A stretch of 22,824 bases of DNA from TMED14 sp963925545. Lineage in GTDB: Bacteria > Bacteroidota > Bacteroidia > Flavobacteriales > Schleiferiaceae. Every line of letters starts with the position of its first letter. Position 1 is the first letter of the stretch. The notes beneath the pieces are model-generated. The model did not search any database and was not told the origin of the DNA. It saw only the letters and a program-made list of their open reading frames with translations. Positions 20,842-22,824 of the stretch are shown one piece after another. Both the position numbers and the translations under genes were made by a program. Location: the NCBI GenBank assembly GCA_963925545.1, contig CAWUSA010000023.1:1-22824 (forward strand), given 5' to 3'.

Positions 20842-22161
20842 ATGGAAAATTCCACCACTACCAAGTACCTTTCACACAAGGTTAAAGATTTGTCATTGGC
20901 AGATTGGGGCCGCAAGGAGATTCATCTCGCTGAGGCTGAGATGCCAGGACTGATGTCGCTGCGCGAAGAATACGGCGCATCCAAGCCACTGGCTGGTGCA
21001 CGCATTGCAGGTTGTTTGCACATGACCATTCAAACGGCGGTGTTGATTGAGACTTTGATCGAGTTAGGAGCTGAAGTGACCTGGTCATCTTGCAATATTT
21101 TCTCCACACAGGATCAAGCGGCAGCCGCCATGGCAGCTGCAGGCGTCGCAGTGTATGCATGGAAGGGCTTGAATGAGGAGGAGTTTGAGTGGTGCATTGA
21201 GCAAACAATTTTCTTTGGAGAGGATCGCAAACCCTTGAACATGATTTTGGATGATGGCGGCGATTTGACCAACATGGTTTTGGACAAGTACCCTGAGTTG
21301 GTTGAGGGTATTGGCGGTTTGTCAGAGGAGACAACCACAGGTGTTCATCGCTTGATTGAGCGCATGAAAAACGGCACACTACCTATGCCTGCTTGCAACG
21401 TCAACGATTCCGTGACAAAGAGCAAATTTGACAACAAATACGGCTGCAAGGAGTCGGCTGTTGATGCCATTCGCCGTGCCACCGATTTGATGATGGCTGG
21501 TAAGGTTGTCGTTGTTGCGGGTTATGGCGATGTTGGCAAGGGAACGGCTGCCAGCTTCAGCGGAGCGGGTGCCAGGGTTATCGTGACAGAGGTTGACCCC
21601 ATTTGCGCCTTGCAGGCTGCCATGGATGGTTTTGAAGTGAAAAAAATGGCTAATGCCATTGGTCGCGCAAACATTGTGATTACCACCACAGGTAACAAGG
21701 ACATCATCACGGAATCTGCGTTCCGCGCCATGAAGGACAAGACGGTGGTATGCAACATTGGCCACTTTGATAATGAGATTGACATGGATTGGTTGAACAG
21801 CACGTATGGTGACAGCAAAAGCACCATCAAGCCACAGGTTGATCAATACACGATCGACGGCAAAGAGATCATTGTTCTGGCAGAAGGCCGTTTGGTGAAC
21901 CTGGGTTGTGCCACAGGTCATCCCAGTTTTGTGATGTCCAACTCATTCACCAACCAGGTGTTGGCGCAGATTGAGTTGTACTGCAACCCTGGGAAATACC
22001 CCAATGAGGTGTTCACCCTCCCCAAGTACTTGGACGAGAAAGTGGCACGCTTGCACTTGGCTTCTATTGGCGTGGAGTTGGATGTCCTTTCAGAGGATCA
22101 GGCCAGCTACATTGGCGTCACGGTTGAAGGGCCTTTCAAGCCTGAGGCGTACCGTTACTAG
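20842..22161 (+). CDS. ahcY: Adenosylhomocysteinase
   Basis: 439 aa from ATG 20842. AhcY uses bound NAD to hydrolyse S-adenosylhomocysteine, the inhibitory by-product of SAM methylations, to homocysteine and adenosine. The N-terminal ADWGRKEIHLAEAEMPGL and WSSCNIFSTQDQAAAA are substrate-domain signatures. The NAD-binding GYGDVGKGTAAS lies near 231-242, and CNIGHFDNEIDM and the C-terminal PEAYRY dimer tail are all present, so the enzyme is complete. An upstream ATG (20782) lies before the promoter element and was rejected. Converges on metK, the enzyme that makes SAM, with 49 bp between stops. Confidence 0.97.
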   Translation: MENSTTTKYLSHKVKDLSLADWGRKEIHLAEAEMPGLMSLREEYGASKPLAGARIAGCLHMTIQTAVLIETLIELGAEVTWSSCNIFSTQDQAAAAMAAAGVAVYAWKGLNEEEFEWCIEQTIFFGEDRKPLNMILDDGGDLTNMVLDKYPELVEGIGGLSEETTTGVHRLIERMKNGTLPMPACNVNDSVTKSKFDNKYGCKESAVDAIRRATDLMMAGKVVVVAGYGDVGKGTAASFSGAGARVIVTEVDPICALQAAMDGFEVKKMANAIGRANIVITTTGNKDIITESAFRAMKDKTVVCNIGHFDNEIDMDWLNSTYGDSKSTIKPQVDQYTIDGKEIIVLAEGRLVNLGCATGHPSFVMSNSFTNQVLAQIELYCNPGKYPNEVFTLPKYLDEKVARLHLASIGVELDVLSEDQASYIGVTVEGPFKPEAYRY

Positions 22162-22170
22162 TCTGTCAAT

Positions 22171-22192
22171 ATTGCCTCATTGATGAGGCAAT
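22171..22192. terminator. Perfect hairpin between convergent ahcY and metK
   Basis: ATTGCCTCAT (22171-22180) and ATGAGGCAAT (22183-22192) are perfect inverted repeats, giving a 9-bp stem with a four-base loop in RNA. It lies 9 bp after the ahcY stop and 18 bp after the metK stop. There is no U-tract on either strand, so it may act as a bidirectional terminator or as a 3'-end stabilising hairpin. Confidence 0.6.
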
Positions 22193-22210
22193 GAACACCA
22201 TTTAGGCCCT

Positions 22211-22824
22211 TCAAGACAGGTTCATAGCCGACTTGATGGCGTCAACCATGTCAAGCTTTTCCCAAGCAAACAAGTTCACGGTCATCTCCTTGGTGATGAG
22301 TCCTTTCTCGCCGGGTCGCGTGAAGGTTTTTGTGACCGTCTCTGGCTTGCGCCCCATGTGGCCATAAGCTGCGGTTTCTTGGTAGATGGGCTGCCTTAGG
22401 CCAAATTTTTCTTCGATCTGGAAGGGCCTTAAGCCAAACAGTGGCTTGAGCTTGTCAGCGATGTCAGCATCGCTGTGGTTGATCAATGCACTGCCATAGG
22501 TGTTGATGTAGAATCCCACTGGGTCCGCCACACCGATGGCGTAGGCAAGCTGAACCAAACATTGCTTGGCCACACCTGCGGCCACTATGTTCTTTGCAAT
22601 ATGTCGCGAGGCATAGGCAGCAGATCGGTCCACTTTGGAAGGGTCTTTGCCAGAAAAGGCACCGCCGCCATGCGCGCCTTTGCCACCGTAGGTATCCACA
22701 ATGATTTTCCGTCCCGTCAGGCCTGTGTCACCATGGGGTCCACCAATCACAAACTTCCCTGTGGGGTTGATCAAGTAGTTAATGCTGTCGTCATCAAATA
22801 GGTCAGCGACACCACCTGAGAGGT
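22211..22824 (-). CDS. metK: S-adenosylmethionine synthetase (5' end outside window)
   Basis: About 204 C-terminal residues; the frame is open to the right edge, so the N-terminal half is missing. MetK makes SAM from methionine and ATP. The visible part has NPTGKFVIGGPHGDTGLTGR, KIIVDTYGGKGAHGGGAFSGKDPSKVDRSAAY (split here as two adjacent blocks) with the glycine-rich P-loop-like GGGAFSGKD, and the late ETAAYGHMGR. An internal TTG (22774) could be mistaken for a start, but the reading continues upstream with a plausible MetK sequence (GGVADLFDDDSINYL). Convergent with ahcY. Any promoter or SAM riboswitch would lie outside the window. Confidence 0.96.
   Translation of the reverse strand, partial: LSGGVADLFDDDSINYLINPTGKFVIGGPHGDTGLTGRKIIVDTYGGKGAHGGGAFSGKDPSKVDRSAAYASRHIAKNIVAAGVAKQCLVQLAYAIGVADPVGFYINTYGSALINHSDADIADKLKPLFGLRPFQIEEKFGLRQPIYQETAAYGHMGRKPETVTKTFTRPGEKGLITKEMTVNLFAWEKLDMVDAIKSAMNLS

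Noticed and set aside
21379..21921. 180-codon minus-strand frame inside ahcY
   Set aside because: It is a shadow of the highly conserved NAD-binding domain of AhcY.
22211..22774. metK starting at the internal TTG (22774)
   Set aside because: The frame continues upstream with plausible MetK residues to the window edge, so the gene is simply cut by the window.

Overview
This window comes from a Bacteroidota genome, most likely a flavobacterial lineage. The evidence is a secreted protein with a type IX secretion (T9SS) sorting domain, the gene orders DUF4271-hemD-rnpA and tdk facing rsmI, a DAHP synthase/chorismate mutase fusion, an atpD-atpC pair with a very short epsilon subunit, two TonB-dependent receptors, and several exact copies of the Bacteroidota -7 promoter motif TAnnTTTG. 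Shine-Dalgarno sequences are mostly absent, and TTG or GTG starts occur (recJ, alr, rnpA). No CRISPR array, insertion sequence or prophage gene was seen.

Layout. (1) 1-171: a tRNA-Ser(GGA) region folded into a near-perfect inverted repeat, with terminator hairpins at both ends. (2) 250-3877, minus strand: operon recJ-trmB-atl-mmcQ/yjbR-DUF502. (3) 3916-4704, minus: an AT-rich T9SS cargo gene that looks foreign. (4) 4851-7213, minus: conserved hypothetical-rsmI-DAHP synthase/chorismate mutase. (5) 7271-10064, plus: tdk-alr-O-antigen-ligase-like membrane protein. (6) 10022-13696, minus: TonB receptor-DUF4271-hemD-rnpA. (7) 13758-15494, minus: atpD-atpC with its own promoter and terminator. (8) 15548-17269: an unknown membrane protein and ribF, divergent from a compact palindromic promoter region. 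(9) 17274-20823, minus: a fused Sfp-type phosphopantetheinyl transferase/NadR-like kinase, then a TPP riboswitch and a TonB receptor, which is therefore probably a thiamin (or thiamin-precursor) receptor. (10) 20842-22824: ahcY (plus) converging on a partial metK (minus).

How the genes fit together. Most are housekeeping: SAM cycle (metK, ahcY) and SAM-dependent RNA methyltransferases (trmB, rsmI), cofactors (ribF, hemD, the NadR-like kinase, thiamin uptake), cell wall (alr), aromatic amino acids, ATP synthesis, and DNA repair (recJ, atl).

The most notable structures are at 19518-20823. An unusual two-enzyme fusion ends inside a TPP aptamer: its stop codon is part of the conserved CTGAGA core, and a consensus promoter element for the downstream receptor is embedded in its last codons. 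The folded-back tRNA-Ser at the left edge is the other striking feature, and it may be either a real rearrangement or an assembly/amplification artefact.
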